From Tannerellaceae bacterium (GTDB lineage: Bacteria > Bacteroidota > Bacteroidia > Bacteroidales > Tannerellaceae), in assembly GCA_031267775.1 (NCBI GenBank), contig JAIRYL010000037.1, positions 1 through 12,953 on the forward strand: a stretch of DNA of 12,953 nt, in the 5' to 3' direction. Each line of letters begins with the position of its first letter. The first letter of the stretch is position 1. The notes under the pieces are model-generated. The model made no database searches and was not told the origin of the DNA. It worked only from the letters and a program-made list of their open reading frames with translations. Position numbers and translations under genes: made by a program. This document shows, piece by piece, positions 6,116-12,953 of the stretch.

Positions 6116-6679
6116 CTATTTATTATTAAATTGATTCATGGTAAGCTGAACGCCTGCCAGACAGAAGCTTTTAACCATTTCTACAGCCTGCGTCACCTTT
6201 TCGGGCATACGTTTCATTTCCTCCGGATGGAATGGAGATAACACAAAATCCACCTGTCCGCCGCGAGGGAACTCGCTGCCAATACCAAAGCGCAACCGGC
6301 AATACTCCTGCGTACTTAAAATCTCTTCAATATTCCGCAAACCATTGTGTCCGGCATGGCTTCCCTTGGGTTTCAGGCGCAAAGCGCCGAAGGGGAGGGC
6401 TAAATCGTCTACCACTACCAGCAGGTTGCCTGTTGGTATATTCTCTTTCTGCAGCCAGTAACGGATAGCCAGGCCGCTAAGGTTCATAAACGTATTGGGC
6501 TTGAGTAATACCAGCTCCTTATTTTTGACGCGCAGTTTGGATATAGCTCCATAGCGGGCTTCGGAAAAAGAAGCCCCCGTATCTTCGGCAACGGCGTTTA
6601 CGATGCGAAAGCCTATATTATGGCGCGTCCCCCAATAGGGAGGCTCAAAATTACCCAGTCCGGCTATTAAATATTTCAT
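6116..6679 (-). CDS. pth: Peptidyl-tRNA hydrolase
   Basis: Pth cleaves the ester bond of peptidyl-tRNA dropped from ribosomes and so recycles tRNA. With the start at MKYLIAGLGN the product has 187 residues, close to the bacterial norm. Key residues are in place: N10, catalytic H20 in RHNIGF, N66 in PNTFMNLSG, D91 in VVVDDLALPFG and H111-N112 in SHAGHNGL. A longer frame reaching 6802 exists, but it would overlap rplY and add a non-homologous N-terminus. The gene follows rplY by 82 bases that contain a hairpin, and the S4 gene follows after 40 bases. The stop codon is TAG. Confidence 0.96.
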   Translation of the reverse strand: MKYLIAGLGNFEPPYWGTRHNIGFRIVNAVAEDTGASFSEARYGAISKLRVKNKELVLLKPNTFMNLSGLAIRYWLQKENIPTGNLLVVVDDLALPFGALRLKPKGSHAGHNGLRNIEEILSTQEYCRLRFGIGSEFPRGGQVDFVLSPFHPEEMKRMPEKVTQAVEMVKSFCLAGVQLTMNQFNNK

Positions 6680-6697
6680 AAGTAGATAATATAGAAA

Positions 6698-6726
6698 GGG
6701 AAGAACATTCGCAGAACGCTCTTCCC
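6698..6726 (-). promoter_or_regulatory. Strand-specific RNA hairpin in the rplY-pth gap
   Basis: Read leftward, GGGAAGAGCGTT and AATGTTCTTCCC pair over 12 bp around a CTGCG loop, using two G-U pairs. On the + strand the same positions give A-C mismatches, so the structure favours the - strand transcript of this operon. It ends 18 bases before the pth start and is followed by TTTCTATATT, a weak U-tract. It could be a partial terminator that lowers pth relative to rplY, an RNA-processing site, or a leader controlling pth translation. Confidence 0.5.
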
Positions 6727-6761
6727 CTGTATGATTTTTTGGAAGTTGTATCTTTTCCCGG

Positions 6762-7418
6762 TTATTTACCGGAAGCCGTAGCTTGCGCGCCACGGGCGGC
6801 ACGCGTTAATTTAACGGCGCATACCACCGCATTCTTGGCATTTACCAATTCCAGTTTGTCGTAGTGAAGAGAACCGATTTGTATTGTTTTTCCTAAACCT
6901 AAGTTTGTAATATCGATAATGAGTTGTTCAGGTATATCTTTGTGCAATCCTTTAACTTTCAGTTTTCGCATTTCAAGACTCAATTTCCCCCCGGCTTTTA
7001 CGCCTTCCGGGTGTCCTTCCAGTTTAACGGGGACTTCAATAACAATGGGTTTGTTTTCAAAAATCTCGAGGAAATCAATGTGCAGGATAGAGTCGTTAAC
7101 CGGCTGGAATTGCATATCTTTAATCAGCGCCATCACTTTTTTACTGCCCGCCAGGGAAAGTTCTACAAGGAATACTTCGGGCGTATAAATTAAATTACGG
7201 ACAGATTCTTTGGTAACGGTAAGGTTTGTTACTATAATACCTTTTCCATTGCTTGCATTTACCAGCGTTTCGCCTTTGTTCAGTTTACCTTCGTAAGGCA
7301 AGGCAACCGGTTCGTTACCATATAAAATAGCAGGTATACCGCCCTTGTTACGGATTGCTTTTACAGCTTTTTTTCCAAGCGTTTCTCTTGGAGTTCCTTC
7401 TAATTGAAAAGTTTTCAT
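6762..7418 (-). CDS. rplY: 50S ribosomal protein L25 (long Ctc/TL5 form)
   Basis: The 218-residue product is the two-domain form of L25. Residues ~1-90 are the 5S rRNA-binding domain, with GKKAVKAIRNKGGIPAILYG (15-34) and LIYTPEVFLVEL (76-87). Residues ~95-205 are the β-rich C-terminal domain, with DMQFQPVNDSILHIDFLEI (101-119), VPVKLEGHPEGVKAGG and LGKTIQIGSL. It binds 5S rRNA in the central protuberance of the large subunit. The ATG at 7418 is chosen because the family begins MKTFQLEG; an earlier in-frame start at 7445 would add a 9-residue Lys-rich piece. It is the first gene of the leftward operon, with a good promoter at 7508-7537. The C-terminus is short, without the acidic tail some L25 proteins have. 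Confidence 0.95.
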   Translation of the reverse strand: MKTFQLEGTPRETLGKKAVKAIRNKGGIPAILYGNEPVALPYEGKLNKGETLVNASNGKGIIVTNLTVTKESVRNLIYTPEVFLVELSLAGSKKVMALIKDMQFQPVNDSILHIDFLEIFENKPIVIEVPVKLEGHPEGVKAGGKLSLEMRKLKVKGLHKDIPEQLIIDITNLGLGKTIQIGSLHYDKLELVNAKNAVVCAVKLTRAARGAQATASGK

Positions 7419-7507
7419 TTTTTTTAATTTGTTTGTGTTACTCAAAATTAGTTTTGCTTCCTAATTCCCCATCACACCGCGCGTCGGCTGGGCTTAAAAA
7501 AGCGTTG

Positions 7508-7537
7508 CAAAGATAGAGGTATTATTTATATTTGCAA
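7508..7537 (-). promoter_or_regulatory. Promoter of the rplY-pth-S4 operon
   Basis: Leftward, TATCTTTG (complement of 7508-7515) matches the -7 element TAnnTTTG, and TTG (complement of 7535-7537) lies 19 bases upstream as a -33 element. Both the match and the spacing fit the Bacteroidales sigma-factor consensus. Transcription would begin near 7501, giving a leader of about 80 bases before rplY. The -33 element sits within 10 bases of the end of the response-regulator gene, and no terminator hairpin separates the two. Confidence 0.75.
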
Positions 7538-7543
7538 GAACGA

Positions 7544-8251
7544 TCACGAACCTTTTAGAACATTTGTCATCAGTTTATAACCTTTTCCGTGTACATTAAC
7601 AAGGGCTATCGTATCATCTTTTTTTAACAGATTGCGCACTTTTGTCATATATACGTCCATGCTTCGCGCATTATGAAAAGAATCATTCCGCCAAACGTGT
7701 TTCAGGATAGCCTCCCTTTCTGCCAGTGAATTTAAATGCTCGCACAGGAATTTAAGTAAATCGCATTCTTTTGTAGTAATCCTCAAAGGTCTTTCGTCAA
7801 ACGAGAGGAACTGTTTGCGCGGGTCAAAAAGATACCGGCCCAATTGATAAATTTGGACGTCGGTTATTTTATGTCCGTGCGTACGTCCTATTATGGCAAG
7901 TATGCGCAGGTATAGTTCCTCCAGGATGAAGGGTTTGCGGATAAAGTCGTCGGCTCCAATCTTGTACGCCTCCGTTAACTCGCCAAGGGTTGGCCGGGAG
8001 CCGATAAAGATTAAAATCGTTTCGTAATTCACGCCCATAATCTTCCGGGCAAAACTGAATCCCGTCTCCATTTCTTCCTCCAGATCAATGAGGCAAATGT
8101 CGAATCTGTCATTACAAAATGCTTTATAAGCTTCATTATAATCAGCGAATCTTTCGGAAGCGATATTATTCATTTGCATAAATTCCTGAAGCATGGAACT
8201 CACGTTTTCGTCTTTTTCAAAAAGAAATACTTTGTGTTGACCTTTGTTCAT
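7544..8251 (-). CDS. OmpR-type response regulator, RprY-like, with altered receiver
   Basis: The 235-residue protein has a receiver domain (~7-122) and a winged-helix DNA-binding domain (~135-230, with ITTKECDLLKFL, NARSMDVYMTKVRNLL and HGKGYKL). The output domain resembles RprY of Bacteroides and Porphyromonas. In the receiver the phosphoacceptor D56 (CLIDL) and K106 (IRKPF) are present. The acidic pocket reads FEKDEN rather than the usual EDDEN, so the first Asp is Lys (K13). The residues after D56 are EEE instead of MMP. The switch Thr appears to be Gly84 (IFIGSRP). Phosphorylation may therefore be weak or absent. No histidine kinase is adjacent. It has its own likely promoter and lies between the efflux and rplY operons; its targets are unknown. 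Confidence 0.88.
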   Translation of the reverse strand: MNKGQHKVFLFEKDENVSSMLQEFMQMNNIASERFADYNEAYKAFCNDRFDICLIDLEEEMETGFSFARKIMGVNYETILIFIGSRPTLGELTEAYKIGADDFIRKPFILEELYLRILAIIGRTHGHKITDVQIYQLGRYLFDPRKQFLSFDERPLRITTKECDLLKFLCEHLNSLAEREAILKHVWRNDSFHNARSMDVYMTKVRNLLKKDDTIALVNVHGKGYKLMTNVLKGS

Positions 8252-8331
8252 AGTATTTGTGTTATGTTATAATTTAATTGGACGCTTGTTTTTTTTTACG
8301 GATTGTATTTACCTGCATCTTTTAAATGGCT

Positions 8332-8339
8332 CAAAGGTA
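8332..8339 (-). promoter_or_regulatory. Candidate promoter (-7 element) of the response regulator
   Basis: Read leftward this is TACCTTTG, an exact TAnnTTTG match, about 80 bases before the regulator's start. A T-rich stretch (TTTATTTTTC) lies at the -33 distance but lacks a clean TTTG. It indicates that the regulator can be transcribed independently of the efflux operon, which ends at 8393. Confidence 0.55.
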
Positions 8340-8392
8340 CAATTTAAAGCTCGATTAGAAAAATAAACGCGAGTACCATGCTACTGTAATTT

Positions 8393-8686
8393 TTAAATGT
8401 TTTGCTCAACGCTCCAGACAAAAGCGCGTAAACCCAGCGCTTCTGTCTGTTTATCCAGCTTCTTTAATAAATCAAGGAAATTGTCTACTTGCCTGCTTTC
8501 AATAATCGCTAAGATAGACGAGTTTAACGTAGGCCATGCGTGACTGCCGTAATGAGGTTCGCCGTTTTTGCTGCCGCGCCCCTGCACTTGTTCCCAGTAT
8601 GTAAAACCTCTGATATTATTGCGATCCATTATCGCCAGAATCATGTCGTAATACGCTTGATTGAATGATATAAATACTGCTTTCAT
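8393..8686 (-). CDS. Small PII-like protein of the RND efflux operon
   Basis: The 97-residue protein has the βαβ-βαβ layout of the PII-like superfamily. β1 is KAVFISFN (2-9) and helix 1 is YYDMILAIMDRN (12-23). β2, RGFTYWEQVQGRGS (26-39), leads into a loop at ~39-56 that contains H45, H49 and W51. The strand SSILAIIES (57-65) is followed by a helix VDNFLDLLKKLDKQ (67-80) and the last strand RAFVWSV. PII-fold proteins form cytosolic trimers that bind nucleotides or metabolites and contact transporters through this loop. It starts 11 bases after the RND pump gene, so it is surely co-transcribed and probably modulates the pump. The ligand is unknown. PII-like proteins beside metal-efflux pumps are known, but the pump here has drug-type motifs. 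The fold assignment rests on sequence pattern only. Confidence 0.75.
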   Translation of the reverse strand: MKAVFISFNQAYYDMILAIMDRNNIRGFTYWEQVQGRGSKNGEPHYGSHAWPTLNSSILAIIESRQVDNFLDLLKKLDKQTEALGLRAFVWSVEQNI

Positions 8687-8697
8687 TTGATAAAATT

Positions 8698-11600
8698 TTA
8701 GTGATTAAAGTTCTTCGGGAGATATAACCGCGCAAATTTTCTTCTTCTGCGTTTTACGCCGTTTGCCGCAAAGATACAGTATACGACAGGTATCAGCACC
8801 AGCGTAATTAAGGTGGAAACAGAAAGCCCCCAGGCTACCGTCATACCCATTGAACGCCACATTTCAGCGCCTTCGCCCGTGCCTAACGCCAGGGGAAGCA
8901 TACCTAATACGGTGGTTAACGTAGTCATCAATACCGGGCGAAGACGGGATCTGCCGGCTGTTACTGCCGCCGTAATAATACTTTGTCCTCTTTCGCGGCA
9001 AAGAATCATATAGTCGATAATTACAATACCATTTTTTACTACAATACCCATCAGCATAATAAGCCCGATTAAAGCCATTACTCCTAAGGGAGTTTGCGTA
9101 ATGGATAAACCAAGAATAACCCCTGTGATACCGAACGGGATGGTAAACATGATAACAAACGGGTCGACAAGCGATTCAAACTGGGCTGCCATTACAATAA
9201 ATACAAGGATAATGATCAATACCATCAGTATTCCCAAATCGCGGAATGTGTCTTGCTGATCTTCGTAGGTGCCGCCTATGCTCCAGCTTAACCCCGACGG
9301 CATATCTATACTTTTCATTTCCTGGTTGGCTACCGTTACTACGTCGCTTAATACGGCGTCTTGGGCAACGACTGCGGAAACGGTAATGACGCGCTCGCGG
9401 TTTTTGCGTTCGATGGTAGGAGGCGTCATTTGTTCAACTACCGTACCTACGTCGCGGATACGGACGCCCTGACCTGAATTGTTATACATAATGATATTTT
9501 CCAAGTCTTCAATAGACTGGCGGAATTCCGGCGCATAGCGGACGCGAATGTCATATTCATTACCGTCTTCCCGATACTGCGACGCCAGGGAGCCGTTTAT
9601 CCGGTTGCGCAGGTACATGGATGCGGTGGTAACGTTCAAACCGTTCAGCGCCAGTTTTTCGCGGTCGAAATCAATCTGATATTCGGGAATATAATCTTCG
9701 CGGCTGATATTAACCTGCGATACGACGCTGGCATTTTTCATCCGTCCGGCAATTTCGGCCGCTACCTTATCCGTTTCGGCAAAATCATAGCCGTAGATTT
9801 CAATATCCACCGTCGTTTCGCTACCCATGCTGGCCCCGCCGCCCGCCATTACTTCAAACTTTTTGATTTCGGCGTATGCGGCCAGGTCAAGGCGTATCGA
9901 TTCGCATATTTCAATCAATCCCCTGTCGCTTCCGCTCTTTTCTTTACGTACGCCGATGCTGTACAGAGAAATGTTGAATTCAATGATATGCGTGCCATTT
10001 GCGCTCAACTGGGCAAACGTATTATCGGTATTAGCCTGTCCTTCGCTAAAACTGATCACTTCTATTTCGGGATACTTTTCAGTAAATTCCTTATTTATTT
10101 TAAAAGCTAAATCCCGCGTGATGTCCTGGCGTATTCCCACAGGCAGCTCTACGGATACGCTGATACGGGCGTTGTCTTGCGTAGGGAAAAATTCCGTTTT
10201 AACGGCGGGAAGCAAGAGCATGCTTCCTGCAAAAATCAAGGCGGCTCCCGTCATAATTGTTTTTCTGTGCCTTACAGCCCAATCCAGAAGGAGCGCATAG
10301 AGATCGTCCAGTTTGTTTAACGCTTTTTCTATCGGGGTGAAGAATATGACATACAGTTTACCCCTTTTGAGATTCAAGCGGAGCATTTGAGAACAGAGCA
10401 TCGGGATAAGCGTCAGAGCGGCCAGAGTGGATACGATCATGATGATACTTACAATCCAGCCTAACTGTTTGAACAGTATCCCGGCCATACCGGTTACCAT
10501 TGTTAACGGCAGGAATACCGCCAGCATGGTAAGGGTAGAAGCGATAACGGATATTGCCACTTCGTTGGTAGCGTGTACGGCCGCCTGTTTAGGCCTGCTG
10601 CCTCGCTCGATATGCGTCGTTACGTTTTCAAGAACCACAATCGCGTCGTCTACCACCATACCGATAGCAATGGAGAGCGAACTGAGCGAGATAATATTCA
10701 GCGTATTGCCCGACGCCATCAGGTAGGCAAAGGCGGCAATCAGCGAAATAGGAATGGTGAGGATGATAATGAACGTGGCTCTCCAGCGTCCGAGAAATAA
10801 GAATACCACCAGCATAACGATGAGGAATGTTACCCCGATCGTTTCTACCAGGCTATCGATGGTATTGGATATATTAGTAGACGTGTCTATAATTATTCCC
10901 AGTTTTACGTCGGAAGGCAGGTCGGCTTGTAATTCCGGTAATTTATCTTTTACAAGTTTGGAGATATTTACCGAATTTGCCCCGGATTGTTTCTGAATGA
11001 TAATCATACCTCCCTGTTTACCGTTGTTGTAAGCTTCCTGCATACGTTCTTCTACCGTATCGGTAACGCGGGCTACGTCGCGCAGGTATACAGGTTTGCC
11101 GTTTTGATTGCCGATTACCAGGTTTGATATTTGCGAAGCATCTGTAAATTCTCCCTGCACGCGCAGCGAATAGGTGTTTGAACCAATATCGATCGTACCT
11201 CCGGGCGTATTCCTGTTTTCCTGGGCAATAACAGACGAAATGCTTTCTACCGACTGTCCGTATGCTTCCAGCTTATAAGGATCGCAATATACCTGTATTT
11301 CGCGTATGGGCGCGCCCGATATGGAAACGGCGCCTACTCCTTTGATGCGCGCTAAAGGATTGGCCACCTTGTCGTCCAGTATCTTGTATAAAGCGTCCAT
11401 ACTTTCGTCGGCCGTTACGGAAAGGATAAGGATGGGTATATCGTCGGTGCCGAATTTAAAAATGATTGGATTTTCGGCGTTGTCCGGCAGCGCGGACGTA
11501 ACCATGTCCAGTTTATCCCGGACGTCGTTGGTGGCAACGTCTATATCCGTACCATATTCAAATTCGAGCGTAACGATAGAGATGTTTTCTTTTGACTGCG

Positions 11601-11844
11601 AGGTGATATTTTTCAGATCGCTCACACTGTTCAGAACGTTTTCCAAAGGCTTTGAAAGATTGGTTTCTATATCGGCTGCGCTTGCTCCCGGATAAGCGGT
11701 CATTACCAGAATCATATTCGATTCTATTTCGGGAAGCAGGTCTACCGACAGCCTGGTCAGGGAAAAAAGCCCCATAATAACTACAGCCACAAATATAAGG
11801 GCTGTAGTGACCGGTTTTTTTATTGCGCTTGCATATAAACTCAT
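8698..11844 (-). CDS. RND efflux pump, inner-membrane permease (HAE/AcrB type)
   Basis: The 1048-residue protein has the full RND architecture: TM1 (~12-29), a large periplasmic loop, TM2-6 (~335-485), TM7 (~530-548), a second loop, and TM8-12 (~870-1027). It is a proton-driven trimer exporting substrates from the periplasm or inner membrane through a tripartite channel. The proton-relay residues are visible: D399-D400 in GMVVDDAIVVLEN on TM4 and K937 in GIVVKNGIV on TM10. The double Asp fits drug/hydrophobe (HAE) pumps rather than heavy-metal (HME) pumps, although database names in Bacteroidota often say CzcA. The membrane-fusion gene lies 14 bases upstream and the PII-like gene 11 bases downstream. 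No break or missing segment is seen. The substrate cannot be inferred. Confidence 0.95.
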   Translation of the reverse strand: MSLYASAIKKPVTTALIFVAVVIMGLFSLTRLSVDLLPEIESNMILVMTAYPGASAADIETNLSKPLENVLNSVSDLKNITSQSKENISIVTLEFEYGTDIDVATNDVRDKLDMVTSALPDNAENPIIFKFGTDDIPILILSVTADESMDALYKILDDKVANPLARIKGVGAVSISGAPIREIQVYCDPYKLEAYGQSVESISSVIAQENRNTPGGTIDIGSNTYSLRVQGEFTDASQISNLVIGNQNGKPVYLRDVARVTDTVEERMQEAYNNGKQGGMIIIQKQSGANSVNISKLVKDKLPELQADLPSDVKLGIIIDTSTNISNTIDSLVETIGVTFLIVMLVVFLFLGRWRATFIIILTIPISLIAAFAYLMASGNTLNIISLSSLSIAIGMVVDDAIVVLENVTTHIERGSRPKQAAVHATNEVAISVIASTLTMLAVFLPLTMVTGMAGILFKQLGWIVSIIMIVSTLAALTLIPMLCSQMLRLNLKRGKLYVIFFTPIEKALNKLDDLYALLLDWAVRHRKTIMTGAALIFAGSMLLLPAVKTEFFPTQDNARISVSVELPVGIRQDITRDLAFKINKEFTEKYPEIEVISFSEGQANTDNTFAQLSANGTHIIEFNISLYSIGVRKEKSGSDRGLIEICESIRLDLAAYAEIKKFEVMAGGGASMGSETTVDIEIYGYDFAETDKVAAEIAGRMKNASVVSQVNISREDYIPEYQIDFDREKLALNGLNVTTASMYLRNRINGSLASQYREDGNEYDIRVRYAPEFRQSIEDLENIIMYNNSGQGVRIRDVGTVVEQMTPPTIERKNRERVITVSAVVAQDAVLSDVVTVANQEMKSIDMPSGLSWSIGGTYEDQQDTFRDLGILMVLIIILVFIVMAAQFESLVDPFVIMFTIPFGITGVILGLSITQTPLGVMALIGLIMLMGIVVKNGIVIIDYMILCRERGQSIITAAVTAGRSRLRPVLMTTLTTVLGMLPLALGTGEGAEMWRSMGMTVAWGLSVSTLITLVLIPVVYCIFAANGVKRRRRKFARLYLPKNFNH

Positions 11845-11858
11845 ACTTACTAATTTAC

Positions 11859-12902
11859 TTAATTAACAACTTCAACTTGCATTCCGTTTACCAGGCGGTT
11901 TTGACCGGCGACAACTACCTGGTCGTTGTCCTCTACGCCCGATATAATTTCGTACCTGTTATTCATACGGCGTCCCAGCTCTACCTTACTGTAGCTAACG
12001 GTTCCGTTTTTATATATATAAACATAGCGGTCTCCCGAACCGGCCTGTTTAACGACAGCCTGATCCGGCGCTACTATATGCTGCAAGACGCCAAGGTCCA
12101 TGGTAACGCGGGCAAACATGCCCGGGCGCACTCTTTCATCATCATTGTTAATCCTGATTTCTACGGCAAATGTGCGGGTAGACGGATCGATCGTAGGGTA
12201 TACAAGGCGCACTTTTCCGGGGAAGGTTTCGTCGCCATATACATCGGGTTTGACGCTCACGTCCATTCCTGCCTTTACTTGCGTATAGAAGCTTTCCGAT
12301 ACGTTCACAATCAGTTTTACCGGCCGGACTTGTTCAACAACATATACGGGAGAGCCTGCATACATATCTCCGTTATCATAGTTGCGGGCGGTGACGATAC
12401 CGGTTACAGGGCTTAGCAACTGATTGTTCTCCTGTAAATTTTTATAAGCCGTACGGCTTACCTCCAAGGCTGTTTTCTGAGCGTCCCACGCCGATTTGGA
12501 AGCGCCGCCTACTTTATATAATTCATCGATGCGGTTAAATTCCAATTCCTGATTGTCCATCTGTATATTAGCCTGTTTCAGGTTTGTATCATCCATGGTT
12601 ACCAGTAATTGCCCGGTCGTTACATGATCGCCTATCTCTACGTGCAGCTTTTGGATGCGTACGGGAGATTGGGGAGCAATCCGGTTTGTTACGTTGGCCT
12701 GGACGGTAGCGGTAAATTCGTTTAATTGTTCCACTTCTTGCTTGCGAACGGTTTCTATTTTCACTTTCACCTTCTCCTCAACCGCAGTTGTTTCTTTCTT
12801 TTCTCCGGCGCACGATAACAGGGCAAAGGCTGTTATTACCGGCATGAACTTAAACGCGTTACTTGTTTTCATCCTGTCGTTATGATTTATTGTTGTTTTC
12901 AT
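11859..12902 (-). CDS. Membrane-fusion (periplasmic adaptor) lipoprotein of the RND pump
   Basis: The 347-residue product is an HlyD/AcrA-family adaptor that bridges the RND pump and the outer-membrane channel. A lipoprotein signal peptide ends AFALLSC, with C31 as the lipidated residue. Order of parts: first lipoyl half with QSPVRIQKLHVEIGDHVTTG, α-hairpin coiled coil (~108-160), second lipoyl half with SPVTGIVTARNYDNGD, β-barrel with FPGKVRLVYPTIDPSTRTFA, and the membrane-proximal domain to the end (NRLVNGMQVEVV). The start at 12902 lies 2 bases after the upstream stop in an A-rich context. A second in-frame ATG at 12872 gives a more usual 20-residue signal (MKTSNAFKFMPV...) and is a serious alternative. 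Both ATGs sit in near-identical ATGAAAACAA sequences. Confidence 0.93.
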   Translation of the reverse strand: MKTTINHNDRMKTSNAFKFMPVITAFALLSCAGEKKETTAVEEKVKVKIETVRKQEVEQLNEFTATVQANVTNRIAPQSPVRIQKLHVEIGDHVTTGQLLVTMDDTNLKQANIQMDNQELEFNRIDELYKVGGASKSAWDAQKTALEVSRTAYKNLQENNQLLSPVTGIVTARNYDNGDMYAGSPVYVVEQVRPVKLIVNVSESFYTQVKAGMDVSVKPDVYGDETFPGKVRLVYPTIDPSTRTFAVEIRINNDDERVRPGMFARVTMDLGVLQHIVAPDQAVVKQAGSGDRYVYIYKNGTVSYSKVELGRRMNNRYEIISGVEDNDQVVVAGQNRLVNGMQVEVVN

Positions 12903-12904
12903 TA

Positions 12905-12953
12905 TTAATTTGTTTGTTTACCTAATGTTTTTTCCAAGTCGGATTTAGCTACT
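12905..12953 (-). CDS. Outer-membrane efflux channel (TolC family), C-terminal end only
   Basis: Only the last 15 codons are inside the window; leftward they read VAKSDLEKTLGKQTN and then TAA at 12905-12907. A C-terminal helix of the kind LEK.LG is common at the end of Bacteroidota TolC/OprM-family channel proteins. The position directly before the membrane-fusion gene, with 2 bases between stop and start, is the standard channel - adaptor - pump order in this phylum. The identification therefore rests mostly on context. Confidence 0.65.
   Translation of the reverse strand, partial: VAKSDLEKTLGKQTN

Noticed and set aside
6680..6802. N-terminally extended pth starting inside rplY
   Set aside because: Family members begin MKYLI(A/V)GLGN; the extension is translated intergenic hairpin and rplY sequence.
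8813..11695. Several rightward frames inside the RND pump gene
   Set aside because: All are antisense shadows of a continuous 1048-residue pump.
8698..11844. Calling the pump a CzcA/CusA heavy-metal exporter
   Set aside because: The TM4 motif is VVDDAIVVLEN with two Asp, as in drug-type pumps, not the HME pattern with a single Asp.
1..12953. Insertion sequences, CRISPR arrays, tRNA or rRNA genes, phage attachment sites
   Set aside because: No transposase motifs, no regularly spaced repeats with unique spacers, and no recognisable tRNA or rRNA sequence were found by reading both strands.

Overview
The window looks like a chromosomal segment of a Bacteroidales bacterium, probably near the Porphyromonadaceae/Tannerellaceae/Dysgonomonadaceae groups. 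Four things suggest this. There is a surface protein with an Ig-like (Big_2) domain and a type IX secretion-like C-terminal tail. Three intergenic regions carry promoter motifs of the Bacteroidales form TAnnTTTG. Start codons are preceded by A-rich sequence instead of Shine-Dalgarno sites. The genes present are typical Bacteroidales housekeeping genes: rplY-pth-S4, pepT-gcvT and an RprY-like regulator.

Layout: (1) 1-894 (+) is the 3' part of a secreted Ig-domain protein. (2) 895-1542 is a 648-base gene-poor stretch. It holds two strong hairpins, a near-identical copy of the last 26 bases of the preceding gene, low-complexity repeats, a candidate promoter and a 9-bp tandem repeat that ends one base before the pepT start codon. 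(3) 1543-5648 (+) is a compact four-gene run: peptidase T (pepT), glycine cleavage T protein (gcvT), a ComB-family 2-phosphosulfolactate phosphatase homologue that overlaps gcvT by 4 bases, and a Gfo/Idh/MocA oxidoreductase. (4) 5656-7418 (-) is a translation-related operon, rplY - pth - S4-domain (Hsp15-like) protein, read leftward from a good promoter at about 7508-7537. (5) 7544-8251 (-) is an OmpR-type response regulator that resembles RprY but has an altered receiver active site and no adjacent kinase. (6) 8393-12953 (-) is an RND efflux operon: the end of an outer-membrane TolC-family gene, a lipoprotein membrane-fusion protein, an HAE-type RND pump and, 11 bases after it, a small PII-like protein.

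How the genes work together: the efflux operon encodes all three layers of a tripartite pump plus a small cytosolic PII-fold protein that probably senses a nucleotide, metabolite or metal and tunes the pump. The rplY-pth-S4 operon serves ribosome assembly and rescue (5S rRNA-binding L25, peptidyl-tRNA recycling, binding of stalled 50S subunits). The pepT run combines peptide and one-carbon catabolism with two enzymes whose substrates cannot be assigned from sequence.

Most of the window is ordinary core genome. The points most worth following are the PII-like protein in an HAE-type RND operon, the unusual receiver domain of the response regulator, and the repeat-rich 895-1542 stretch. No complete mobile element, CRISPR array, tRNA or rRNA was seen.
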